A stretch of 10,065 nt of DNA from the NCBI GenBank assembly GCA_030149685.1, contig JASLGI010000005.1, positions 1 through 10,065 of the forward strand. The letters run 5' to 3'. Shown here piece by piece: positions 1-5,930 of this stretch. The position numbers were made by a program, and so were the translations under genes. The number at the start of each line of letters is the position of its first letter. Position 1 is the stretch's first letter. The notes beneath the pieces are model-generated. The model made no database searches. It was not told where the DNA came from and saw nothing but the letters and a program-made list of their open reading frames with translations. Source of the stretch: Bacillaceae bacterium. GTDB taxonomy: Bacteria > Bacillota > Bacilli > Bacillales_A > Planococcaceae.

Positions 1-83
1 TTTGGATTGCGATCTTTGCAGACATGGGAGCAACATTACTCGTTATCTTAAACTCACTTCGTCTCATGCGCGTTCAAAAGTAA
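1..83 (+). CDS. C-terminal end of a P1B-type heavy-metal (Zn/Cd/Co) ATPase, 5' truncated by the window edge
   Basis: Reading from base 3 gives 26 codons ending in TAA at 81-83. The residues include WIAIFADMGATLLV followed by LNSLRLMRVQK. The ADxGATxLVxLNxLRL pattern is what I know as the extreme C-terminus of P1B ATPases of the CadA/ZosA type, which use ATP to export soft divalent cations across the membrane. It covers the last transmembrane helix and a short basic cytoplasmic tail. The catalytic domains lie outside the window, so metal specificity cannot be read. The next gene starts 23 bases downstream with its own ribosome binding site, so the two are probably co-transcribed. The fragment is short, but the motif is distinctive. 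Confidence 0.8.
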   Translation, partial: WIAIFADMGATLLVILNSLRLMRVQK

Positions 84-106
84 GAGAGCGTGTTGGGGGA
101 ATTGGT

Positions 107-1201
107 ATGCAATTACAACCGTGGACGATGGAAGAAGTCGATCAACTCATTCATTTTATGACGACGAATACGTGGCCGTTTGATGCAGAAGATAGCGTCG
201 GACGCGATCTCGTTGAGAAGACGATTGAAGAAGGTGGCTATGCATCCGATGATGTAAAAACGTTTTGGGTGTTGAATGAAGACAAAGAGCGTGTCGGTAT
301 CGTGAAGATTTATGATCTTCGCGATGACGTCCCGCTTTTTGATTTAAGAATCGCTGATCGTTATCGAGGGAGAGGCTATGGGCCCCGCGCTTTGAAAAAG
401 GTTGCGGAATACGTCTTTCAACTTGAAGAGAAAAAAATTCGACTTGCAGGACATACGCGACAAGATCATGTGGCGATGAGGAAAACATTCGAACGAGCAG
501 GGTTTGTAAAAGAAGGCCAACTTCGCCGCGCATGGTTTGCACCGAAGGAAAATCGTTATTATGATGCTGTGACGTACGGCATGACGCGGGAAGATTTTGA
601 ACAAGGGACGTCGACACCGCTCGTTTGGGATGGGTATGACTCGTTAGATCCATTAAAGTCGATGCCTGAAGTGATTGAATCAGAACGTCTCTACTTACGT
701 GCACCATCGATGGAACATGTTGAACTCATTTGGCGTGCGCGAATTCGGTCCCATGAAGAGCTGAAAGAATGGTTATCATGGGCGCAAATTCGTCCGACGA
801 AAGAAGAAATTGAAGCACATACACGAGAGACGATCGCTCATTTTATGTTGAAGAAAGAATTGACGTTTCATTTATTTACAAAAAGACATGAGGAGTTTGT
901 CGGTATTGTCACATTGAAAAATATCGATTGGTCGATTCCTTCGTTTGAAATTGGCTATTGGTTAGATACCGCTCATAGCGGTGAAGGATATATGCTTGAA
1001 GCGGTAGAGCGACTTTCTCAGTTTGCTTTTGAATCTCTCTGTGCGCGACGTGTAGAGATACGTGTAGCTGAACGGAATTGGAAAAGTCGTCGTATTCCAG
1101 AGAAGCTCGGCTTCCAGTTAGAAGGGATTCTCCGTCAAAATGCATTGACAGCCGACGGAACCCATTTACGAAATACGTGTATTTATGGCAAAATTGACTA
1201 A
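107..1201 (+). CDS. Tandem two-domain GNAT N-acetyltransferase
   Basis: The ATG at 107 is preceded by GGGGGA at 95-100 with 6-base spacing. The frame stays open further upstream, but that stretch overlaps the ATPase end, so 107 is preferred (364 aa). The protein is two GNAT folds in series. Domain 1 (about residues 1-175) carries the acetyl-CoA pyrophosphate-binding motif RGRGYG at 87-92 and an AMRKTFERAGF segment ending near 133. Domain 2 (about 187-364) begins with the RimJ/RimL-type ESERLYLR and has IGYWLD, a weaker GEGYMLEAV loop near 292-300 and EKLGF at 332-336. RimJ/RimL-like enzymes transfer acetyl from acetyl-CoA to protein N-termini or small amines; the substrate here is unknown. 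Both folds look intact. The fused arrangement is less common than single-domain GNATs. A strong terminator follows. Confidence 0.88.
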   Translation: MQLQPWTMEEVDQLIHFMTTNTWPFDAEDSVGRDLVEKTIEEGGYASDDVKTFWVLNEDKERVGIVKIYDLRDDVPLFDLRIADRYRGRGYGPRALKKVAEYVFQLEEKKIRLAGHTRQDHVAMRKTFERAGFVKEGQLRRAWFAPKENRYYDAVTYGMTREDFEQGTSTPLVWDGYDSLDPLKSMPEVIESERLYLRAPSMEHVELIWRARIRSHEELKEWLSWAQIRPTKEEIEAHTRETIAHFMLKKELTFHLFTKRHEEFVGIVTLKNIDWSIPSFEIGYWLDTAHSGEGYMLEAVERLSQFAFESLCARRVEIRVAERNWKSRRIPEKLGFQLEGILRQNALTADGTHLRNTCIYGKID

Positions 1202-1241
1202 GGCAAGTAGTTGTCAATTCACTCGATTGTTGCCATAATAG

Positions 1242-1272
1242 AAGAGGATGATAGACTCATCCTCTTTTTTTT
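1242..1272 (+). terminator. Rho-independent terminator after the tandem GNAT gene
   Basis: A 10-bp stem pairs 1242-1251 (AAGAGGATGA) with 1257-1266 around a 5-base loop, and a run of eight T covers 1265-1272. A second, weaker dyad lies just upstream: GGCAA at 1202-1206 with TTGCC at 1230-1234, and CAAT with ATTG inside it. It closes the ATPase-GNAT transcription unit. Confidence 0.88.
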
Positions 1273-1344
1273 CGTGAAAAGGTTTAGGGTGAGTTCAAAA
1301 GGATCGTTCATTGAAAGAAAAAATAATAACGGGAGGCGGAAACA

Positions 1345-1773
1345 TTGGCAACACCCGGCATGGAAGATTATATTGAACAAATTTACTTACAATATGAGAT
1401 GCGTGGAGAAGCGCGTGTATCAGATATTGCAGAAGCACTCTCTGTTTTACCTTCTTCTGTTACAAAAATGGTGCAACGACTCGACCGCGAAGGGTATGTC
1501 GTATATGAGCGCTATCGTGGATTAGAGTTAACAGATAAAGGGATGCGCTTCGGGTATAAACTCGTTCGACGTCATGAGATGTTAGAAGAGTTTTTACGAC
1601 TGATCGGTGTTGAAGAAGAAAATATTTATGAAGATGTAGAAGGCATTGAACATCACTTAAGTTGGAATGCGATGGATCGTATTACTGATTTAGTCGAGAC
1701 GATGCAAGAAAGTCCAGAGTTTTTAGAAAAACTAAAAGAAACTCGGTCAAAAAAGAAGGATGAGATAGAATGA
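1345..1773 (+). CDS. mntR: MntR, manganese-responsive DtxR-family transcriptional repressor
   Basis: The start is TTG at 1345, preceded by GGGAGG at 1331-1336 with 8-base spacing. The resulting N-terminus [14 protein letters not shown] closely matches Bacillus subtilis MntR, which supports the TTG rather than the internal ATG at 1360. At 142 aa the length is normal for MntR, which lacks the SH3-like third domain of DtxR. The winged helix-turn-helix occupies about residues 22-62, with the recognition region around [17 protein letters not shown]; the dimerisation domain follows. All six Mn-binding residues known from B. subtilis fall at the same positions: D8, E11, H77, E99, E102 and H103. The known role is to repress Mn(II) uptake genes when Mn is high. 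No mntH or mntABC is present here. The stop overlaps the next start (ATGA, 1770-1773). I see no convincing promoter or MntR box in 1273-1344. Confidence 0.95.
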   Translation: MATPGMEDYIEQIYLQYEMRGEARVSDIAEALSVLPSSVTKMVQRLDREGYVVYERYRGLELTDKGMRFGYKLVRRHEMLEEFLRLIGVEEENIYEDVEGIEHHLSWNAMDRITDLVETMQESPEFLEKLKETRSKKKDEIE

Positions 1774-2630
1774 TTATACAAGCAGGTACGATTCAGACGA
1801 TGCGTTATGTAGAAGATGATGGTTCACGTTTTCGTTTTGAAAACGAAGACGTTACCGTTCTTTTAAACGCATCAGATATTCAAGAAGAGTTAACACATGG
1901 CGATGAACGAGAGTTGTTTTTATATGTCGATCGTCGTGGAGAATTAACAGGAACGACATTTTTACCAGAAATGACAGTCGGTGAGTACGGCTGGGCGACG
2001 GTGTTACGTCAAGAAGAAGAAGGTGTATATGTCGATATCGGTTCAACAATTGAAGTACTCGTCGACCGAGGAGACTTACCACGGTTACGCAAGTTGTGGC
2101 CAGATGTCGGAGATCGTCTCTTTATGACGCTTCGAACAGATGGAGGAGGTACGTTATTTGCTCGTCTAGCGACAGAAACAGTCGTTCAAGAAATCATTGA
2201 TGAAGCAGATGCGACACTTCATAATGCGGATCTTCAAGCACGCCCGTATCGTTTACTTCCAGTCGGAACATTTCTACTAACAGAAGGACGTAAAATGTAT
2301 CGTATTTTCGTCCATGAATCTGAACGAAAAGAAGAGCCACGACTCGGTTCGTTAGTCGATGTGCGCGTAATCGGTGTGAAAGAAGATGGCACATTGAACG
2401 GTTCGTTTTTACCACGTCGAGAAGAACGTCTCGATGACGATGCGCAAGTAATTTTTACGTATTTACAAGAAGTGGGCGGCGAAATGCCATTTCATGACCG
2501 TTCAGATCCAGAAGAGATTCGCGGGATGTTTAATATGAGTAAAGGTGCATTCAAACGTGCATTAGGTCGCCTCATGAAAAAAGGGCTCATCGAACAAAAA
2601 GATGGATGGACGACACTTATTCAAAAGTAA
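1770..2630 (+). CDS. cvfB: CvfB/YitL-type S1-domain RNA-binding protein
   Basis: The ATG at 1770 overlaps the mntR stop by 4 bp, and AAGGATGAG at 1757-1765 serves as ribosome binding site inside mntR. The 286-aa protein fits the CvfB family (YitL in B. subtilis, conserved virulence factor B in staphylococci). By analogy with that family it has S1-like OB folds at about residues 1-62, 68-125 and 145-215, followed by a winged helix at about 222-284. The second fold contains [20 protein letters not shown]. The C-terminal domain shows the strongly conserved pattern [13 protein letters not shown]...[22 protein letters not shown]. CvfB proteins bind RNA, and S. aureus mutants have altered virulence gene expression; the exact biochemical role is unsettled. 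The overlap with mntR implies translational coupling. Confidence 0.92.
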   Translation: MIIQAGTIQTMRYVEDDGSRFRFENEDVTVLLNASDIQEELTHGDERELFLYVDRRGELTGTTFLPEMTVGEYGWATVLRQEEEGVYVDIGSTIEVLVDRGDLPRLRKLWPDVGDRLFMTLRTDGGGTLFARLATETVVQEIIDEADATLHNADLQARPYRLLPVGTFLLTEGRKMYRIFVHESERKEEPRLGSLVDVRVIGVKEDGTLNGSFLPRREERLDDDAQVIFTYLQEVGGEMPFHDRSDPEEIRGMFNMSKGAFKRALGRLMKKGLIEQKDGWTTLIQK

Positions 2631-2655
2631 AAGGAACTTTTTTCTCCTCCAATCG

Positions 2656-2661
2656 TATAAT
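2656..2661 (+). promoter_or_regulatory. Possible -10 box for the DUF1002 gene
   Basis: A perfect TATAAT lies 10 bases upstream of the AAAGGAG ribosome binding site of the DUF1002 gene. No good -35 hexamer is found at 16-18 bases upstream, where the sequence is T- and C-rich, and there is no properly placed TG extension. Transcription from it would start near 2668 and give a leader of only about 19 bases. There is also no clear terminator after cvfB, so read-through is an alternative. Confidence 0.4.
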
Positions 2662-2686
2662 TTGGTAGACTAAAGGAGTGATAACT

Positions 2687-3586
2687 ATGTGGAAGCGTCA
2701 TTTAGCATTACTAACCGCTTTCGTTTTAACCGTATCACTGTTCATTGCACCGCTAAAAGCAAGTGCGATTGAACAAGACGTCATTGATGAGAAGCTCGGG
2801 GTACCGATTGTCGTCTACGGGGCTAATTTAAATGCGGATGAAAAAGCACGTGTGCAGCAAAGTTTAAATGTCGGAAGTGATGTCGAAGAACATGTCGTCA
2901 CAGGGCAAGAGCTCGTGAAATATATTCCTGATGGTAATCCGAATGCGCGAATGTTTTCTTCGGTGAAAATTACACGTCAAGATGCTGGAAAAGGGCTAGA
3001 CATTCGTATCGTCACACCGAATGACATTACACAAGTAACGTCATCGATGTATGCGACAGCAATGGCTACAGCTGGTGTAGAAGATGCGATCGTTGAAGTA
3101 GCTGCACCAAAACCGGTGACGGGACATTCAGCGCTCGTCGGTATTTATAAAGCGTATGAAGTAACAGGGGGCGTTTTAGATACTGAACGTACGGACGTAG
3201 CGAATGATGAATTAAATCTTGCGACAAAACTTGCAGACGATACAGGTGTCGATGAAGATCGTATTACGCAGTTGTTAACAGAGATCAAACAACAAATCGG
3301 TGAGCAAAAGCCGGCAACGAAAGAAGATGTCGAACGAATTGTCAAAGAACAATTAGACAAGTTAGACATTCAATTAAGTGAAGAAGACCGTCAATTACTC
3401 ATTGATTTAATGGATCGTATTCGAGGACTCAATATTGACTTTGATAAAATCTCGGACCAACTCGGTGATCTTTCATCTAAACTAAAAGAAAAAATCGACA
3501 ATATTGACCCGGGTTTCTGGGAAGATGTTAAACAGTTTTTCCGTAATTTATGGGAGAAAGTACGCTCGTTTTTTGCAAAAGAGTGA
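2687..3586 (+). CDS. Secreted DUF1002 (YpuA-family) protein
   Basis: The ATG at 2687 sits 8 bases after AAAGGAG (2672-2678); a GTG at 2678 overlaps that ribosome binding site and is rejected. The 299-aa protein has a Sec signal peptide: basic MWKRH, a hydrophobic stretch 6-23, and a probable signal peptidase I site after ASA at 25-27. The mature part matches the DUF1002 family (B. subtilis YpuA): VVYGANLNADEK near 42-53, SSVKI near 91, MYATAMATAGVEDAIVEVAAP at 121-141, and a SALVGIYKAYE segment near 148-158. It continues through a helical region to a C-terminal helix (about 275-299) rich in aromatics and lysine or arginine. The biochemical function of the family is unknown; it acts outside the membrane. 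The small GNAT-like gene follows after 22 bases and is probably co-transcribed. Confidence 0.85.
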   Translation: MWKRHLALLTAFVLTVSLFIAPLKASAIEQDVIDEKLGVPIVVYGANLNADEKARVQQSLNVGSDVEEHVVTGQELVKYIPDGNPNARMFSSVKITRQDAGKGLDIRIVTPNDITQVTSSMYATAMATAGVEDAIVEVAAPKPVTGHSALVGIYKAYEVTGGVLDTERTDVANDELNLATKLADDTGVDEDRITQLLTEIKQQIGEQKPATKEDVERIVKEQLDKLDIQLSEEDRQLLIDLMDRIRGLNIDFDKISDQLGDLSSKLKEKIDNIDPGFWEDVKQFFRNLWEKVRSFFAKE

Positions 3587-3608
3587 TCGATGAAAGGATG
3601 TATGACAA

Positions 3609-3920
3609 ATGGAATTACAATTAGAATTTGTAGATTTTGGTGACGACACATTCAGTTTTCGTCAAATGGACGGGGAAGAACGTCTTGCAGAAATTTCTTG
3701 GACATTACTCGGCGATGTAATGGTAGTAGACCATACGTTTGTTTCAGAGAAACTTCGTGGACAAGGAGTAGCGAAAAAATTGCTCGACCGTGCAGCAAGT
3801 TATGCTCGCGAAAACAATTATAAAATTGAGCCAGTTTGTACGTATGTTGTTGCAGCATTTAAACGTTATCCTGAGTATCAAGATTTACAATGCGAAGTGA
3901 CAAAGCCGGAAGAAGAATAA
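3609..3920 (+). CDS. Small GNAT-like acetyltransferase (COG2388 / Acetyltransf_CG type)
   Basis: The ATG at 3609 is preceded by GAAAGGATG at 3592-3600; an ATG at 3602 is out of frame and leads to an early stop. The 103-aa length is normal for this minimal GNAT group. It shows the short acidic FRQMDGEERLAEI strand region (17-29), the VVDHTFVSEKLRGQGVA segment (39-55) with the acetyl-CoA-binding RGQGVA loop at 50-55, then KKLLDRAASYAREN and the characteristic KIEPVCTYV with Cys77. Members of COG2388 bind acetyl-CoA; their substrates are largely unknown, although Cys-dependent transfer has been proposed for the family. There is no promoter in the 22 bases before it, so it should share the DUF1002 transcript, and a strong terminator follows. 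Confidence 0.85.
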   Translation: MELQLEFVDFGDDTFSFRQMDGEERLAEISWTLLGDVMVVDHTFVSEKLRGQGVAKKLLDRAASYARENNYKIEPVCTYVVAAFKRYPEYQDLQCEVTKPEEE

Positions 3921-3930
3921 ATGAATGTAC

Positions 3931-3965
3931 GGGCGCTCTGCACAATGAAAGAGCGCCCTTTTTTT
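3931..3965 (+). terminator. Rho-independent terminator after the small GNAT-like gene
   Basis: A perfect 9-bp GC-rich stem, GGGCGCTCT (3931-3939) with AGAGCGCCC (3950-3958), encloses a 10-base loop and is followed by seven T (3959-3965). The ribosome binding site of the next gene begins at 3966, so nothing separates the T-run from that gene's translation signals. Confidence 0.92.
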
Positions 3966-3980
3966 AAGGAGTGAATGAAC

Positions 3981-4415
3981 GTGATCAGTCGTACAGCTGA
4001 AAAAGTGTTGATTGTTTTTGCTCAAGTGCTCGTACTTATCGGTTTAAGTATTTCTTTAATTTTAAGTGTCGGTGCGAATACGATGGCACAAGATCCATCT
4101 TTATACGATCAAGTAACCGATTCGTTATTGCATGATTCGAGCAACGGATTAACAGTTGCAGAATTTGAGTTTCTTTATGAGTGGATTTTACAAAATGATA
4201 CGTATTTCTTTATTTTCGCAGGGATGATGGTGATTAGTTTCGTTTTATCAATCATCGCTTATCGTCAGCTTCCGACCGATCGTCCAGCGAAAAGTGCAAC
4301 GAAATGGTTAATCGGTTCCGGTTTTTTTGCAGGAATTATTTTATTGCCATCGATTTTGTTGTATGTCGCAGCGGTTTTCGCTTATGCGAAAGAAGTAGAA
4401 ATAGCCGAAAAATAA
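3981..4415 (+). CDS. Small three-helix membrane protein, probably DUF4064 family
   Basis: AAGGAG lies at 3966-3971. The GTG at 3981 has a 9-base spacing and is preferred; the in-frame ATG at 3975 would be only 3 bases away and adds two residues. The 144-aa product has hydrophobic segments at about 8-31, 75-94 and 109-134. A soluble, probably extracytoplasmic, stretch (about 34-72, acidic) lies between the first two. The N-terminal SRTAEKVL followed by a long hydrophobic helix resembles DUF4064 proteins of Bacillales, whose function is unknown. No catalytic motif is visible. The gene is followed directly by the ytxH-like gene region without a terminator of its own, so read-through into it is expected. 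Confidence 0.7.
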   Translation: MISRTAEKVLIVFAQVLVLIGLSISLILSVGANTMAQDPSLYDQVTDSLLHDSSNGLTVAEFEFLYEWILQNDTYFFIFAGMMVISFVLSIIAYRQLPTDRPAKSATKWLIGSGFFAGIILLPSILLYVAAVFAYAKEVEIAEK

Positions 4416-4427
4416 AGAATTATTGAA

Positions 4428-4511
4428 AATAGTCTCCTTTCGATGTTTACTTGTTAGTCTTTTGGGTATGTATACAAAAGACAAAGAGACAAGAATAACA
4501 AGGAGGCTATT
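4428..4511. repeat. 84-base nested inverted repeat around the sigma-B promoter and ribosome binding site
   Basis: Outer arms: 4428-4439 (AATAGTCTCCTT) pairs with 4500-4511 (AAGGAGGCTATT), 12 pairs including one G-T. Inside these, GTT 4445-4447 pairs with AAC 4497-4499, CTTGT 4450-4454 with ACAAG 4489-4493, and GTCTTTTG 4457-4464 with CAAAAGAC 4475-4482 (perfect 8 bp). The central loop is 4465-4474. The right outer arm contains the AGGAGG at 4501-4506. All left arms lie upstream of the predicted sigma-B transcription start. Confidence 0.75.
4445..4469 (+). promoter_or_regulatory. Sigma-B-type promoter of the ytxH-like gene
   Basis: GTTTAC at 4445-4450 and GGGTAT at 4464-4469 are separated by 13 bases. 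This closely matches the Bacillus sigma-B consensus (GTTTAA, 12-14 bases, GGGTAT). Transcription would start near 4476, giving a leader of about 40 bases before the ATG at 4516. A link between sigma-B and YtxH-family stress genes is known in B. subtilis, which supports the call. Confidence 0.75.
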
Positions 4512-4515
4512 TATC

Positions 4516-4911
4516 ATGGCAAAGAAAAAAGGTTTAGTACTTACAGCTTTAGCAGCAGGTGCAGGAGCAGCATATGCTTATTTCCGTGACCCGAAAAATC
4601 GTGAGAAAGCAAAAGAGTGGGCAGACGATATGAAAGAAAAAGTAGAGGAAACGGTTGAAACAATCATCCCTTCAGACCAAGAGGAAGAAGGGAAAGAAAA
4701 ACAGCACGAAGTCCCAGAAATTCCACCACATGACCCACGTCATAGTGATTTAGTAGAAAAAGCCGGCAATCCTGATCCGTATGACTTCCGTGATACTGAA
4801 ATGGTTGAAGAAGGCGCTCAAACAGGCGTTCAGTATTACAACAAAGCAGTAGAAGAAGAAGCGACGGAAGATGCGAAAAATGACAAAAAAGACGAAAAAA
4901 CAGAAAAATAA
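4516..4911 (+). CDS. YtxH-like single-span stress protein
   Basis: The ATG at 4516 is 9 bases after AGGAGG (4501-4506). The frame is open upstream to 4423, but those codons run through the promoter and have no ribosome binding site. The 131-aa product starts MAKKKG, has one small-residue-rich hydrophobic helix at about 6-22 (LTALAAGAGAAYAYF), then RDPKNREKAKEW and an amphipathic, charged region KEKVEETVE. This organisation is that of YtxH-like proteins, in which a Gly/Ala-rich membrane anchor leads into a coiled-coil-prone helix. From about 53 onward it is strongly acidic and Lys/Glu-rich, probably disordered, ending in a run of KNDKKDEKTEK; I do not recognise that part. The molecular role of the family is unknown. 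The sigma-B promoter implies induction by general stress or at stationary phase. Confidence 0.75.
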   Translation: MAKKKGLVLTALAAGAGAAYAYFRDPKNREKAKEWADDMKEKVEETVETIIPSDQEEEGKEKQHEVPEIPPHDPRHSDLVEKAGNPDPYDFRDTEMVEEGAQTGVQYYNKAVEEEATEDAKNDKKDEKTEK

Positions 4912-4939
4912 TGAAAAAAATGCTTCAAAATGATTAAGA

Positions 4940-4986
4940 AAAGCGTTTCTCAGCCGAAATAGTAATAGAGAGGCGCTTTATTTTTT
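4940..4986 (+). terminator. Probable Rho-independent terminator after the ytxH-like gene
   Basis: A 12-pair stem, AAAGCGTTTCTC (4940-4951) with GAGAGGCGCTTT (4968-4979), contains two G-T pairs and has a 16-base loop. It is followed by A and then six T (4981-4986). It lies only 17 bases before the ribosome binding site of the AraC-family gene. Confidence 0.8.
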
Positions 4987-5016
4987 GTTTAGAAGATATT
5001 TTTGGGAGGGTTCATT

Positions 5017-5805
5017 ATGAATCATATGATCAATACAGCATTACAGGAACCGGAGTACTATGACAACTGGTATAACCAGGAAGAAAGTGAGCTACCGGAC
5101 TTAAAAACATTTTATCGTTTAGAAGATGCTTTTTTACTAGACTTGGAATATTTGGATAAAGATAGCGCTCGGGAGAAACTTTATCAATTAATCGAATATA
5201 TGAATGAAAAACGTGAAGAAGAGCCTATTTGCGTACAAAATTACTTAATCGTTTTATCAGGACTTGTGACACGTCGTTTAGCATTTCACCACTTGAGTTC
5301 AGAAGAAGCGTTCGCATTTAATGTCGTTTGCGATACGATCGTAACGAATAAAATGACGAATACAAATGAACAAGCAGTAGCGGATGAATTGCTAGAGTTT
5401 TATATGTACGCTTTACGCGGACGTCATACACCAACGTTTGCACATGATACAGTAAACGAAGTGATTCGTTACATCGATGAACATTTGCTTTCTTTTTTAA
5501 GCGTCGAAGGGATTGCTGAAGAGTTCAGCGTAAGTACGAGTCATTTATCACGCATTTTTAAAGAACATACAGGTGTGACATTAGTCGAATACATCAATAT
5601 TCGTAAAGTAGAAGAAGCGCAATATTATTTACGTTTTTCTACAGAGAAAATTTCGGATATTTCGAATCGATTCCATTTTTGTAATCAAAGTTATTTCACA
5701 CGTATTTTCAAAAAGTATACGGGACAAACCCCTCGTCGTTTCCGTAATAGCTTAGAGCGTGACTTTTTCCACTACAACATTCAACCGAATGTCCAGCGCA
5801 GCTAA
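5017..5805 (+). CDS. AraC-family transcriptional regulator
   Basis: The ATG at 5017 is 6 bases after GGGAGGG (5004-5010); the frame extends to a TTG at 5002 that overlaps this site and is rejected. The 262-aa product carries an AraC/XylS DNA-binding domain at about 145-245. Helix-turn-helix 1 lies at about 162-183 (SVEGIAEEFSVSTSHLSRIF), and helix-turn-helix 2 at about 211-233 with the signature through NQSYFTRIFKKYTGQTPRRFR. The N-terminal half (1-140) is helical and not a cupin. Its NYLIVLSGLVTRRLAFHHLSSEEAFAF segment resembles the helical sensor half of AraC regulators common in Firmicutes, where the sequence is usually TRxAIxxGLxxExAYxLSD. The effector is unknown. No enzyme or transporter gene that would reveal a target is adjacent; the nearest downstream gene is yidC2. 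Terminators flank it on both sides. Confidence 0.9.
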   Translation: MNHMINTALQEPEYYDNWYNQEESELPDLKTFYRLEDAFLLDLEYLDKDSAREKLYQLIEYMNEKREEEPICVQNYLIVLSGLVTRRLAFHHLSSEEAFAFNVVCDTIVTNKMTNTNEQAVADELLEFYMYALRGRHTPTFAHDTVNEVIRYIDEHLLSFLSVEGIAEEFSVSTSHLSRIFKEHTGVTLVEYINIRKVEEAQYYLRFSTEKISDISNRFHFCNQSYFTRIFKKYTGQTPRRFRNSLERDFFHYNIQPNVQRS

Positions 5806-5818
5806 ATAGAAAAATGTT

Positions 5819-5857
5819 CGGCAGCGATTCTTACTAAGTAATTGCTGCCGATTTTTT
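5819..5857 (+). terminator. Rho-independent terminator after the AraC-family gene
   Basis: An 11-pair stem, CGGCAGCGATT (5819-5829) with AATTGCTGCCG (5840-5850), has one G-T pair, a 10-base loop and a T-run at 5852-5857. It separates the regulator from yidC2. Confidence 0.92.
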
Positions 5858-5866
5858 CATGGATAT

Positions 5867-5893
5867 TTGTATTCTAGGTTGTATCTGTTGTAT
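5867..5893 (+). repeat. Three TTGTAT direct repeats over the yidC2 promoter
   Basis: TTGTAT occurs at 5867-5872, 5879-5884 and 5888-5893, with centre distances of 12 and 9 bases. The first copy is the -35 box and the third overlaps the -10 box. It may be an operator, or chance in AT-rich promoter DNA. Confidence 0.4.
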
Positions 5894-5896
5894 AAT
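5867..5896 (+). promoter_or_regulatory. Sigma-A-type promoter of yidC2
   Basis: TTGTAT at 5867-5872 and a perfect TATAAT at 5891-5896 are separated by 18 bases. Transcription would start near 5903, about 28 bases before the preferred TTG start. The promoter lies directly after the preceding terminator, in an otherwise empty gap. Confidence 0.7.
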
Positions 5897-5930
5897 TTCA
5901 AGTAGTTTAAAGAAACTGTAGGTGAAGCGA

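Noticed and set aside
1281..1302. Possible MntR box or autoregulatory operator before mntR (TTTAGGGTGAGTTCAAA).
   Set aside because: The dyad symmetry is poor and it does not match the known Bacillus MntR site; no promoter could be placed with it either.
2629..2643. Short hairpin AAAAG-GAA-CTTTT plus T residues after cvfB as a terminator.
   Set aside because: The stem is only 5 bp, four of them A-T, with a 3-base loop; too weak to support.
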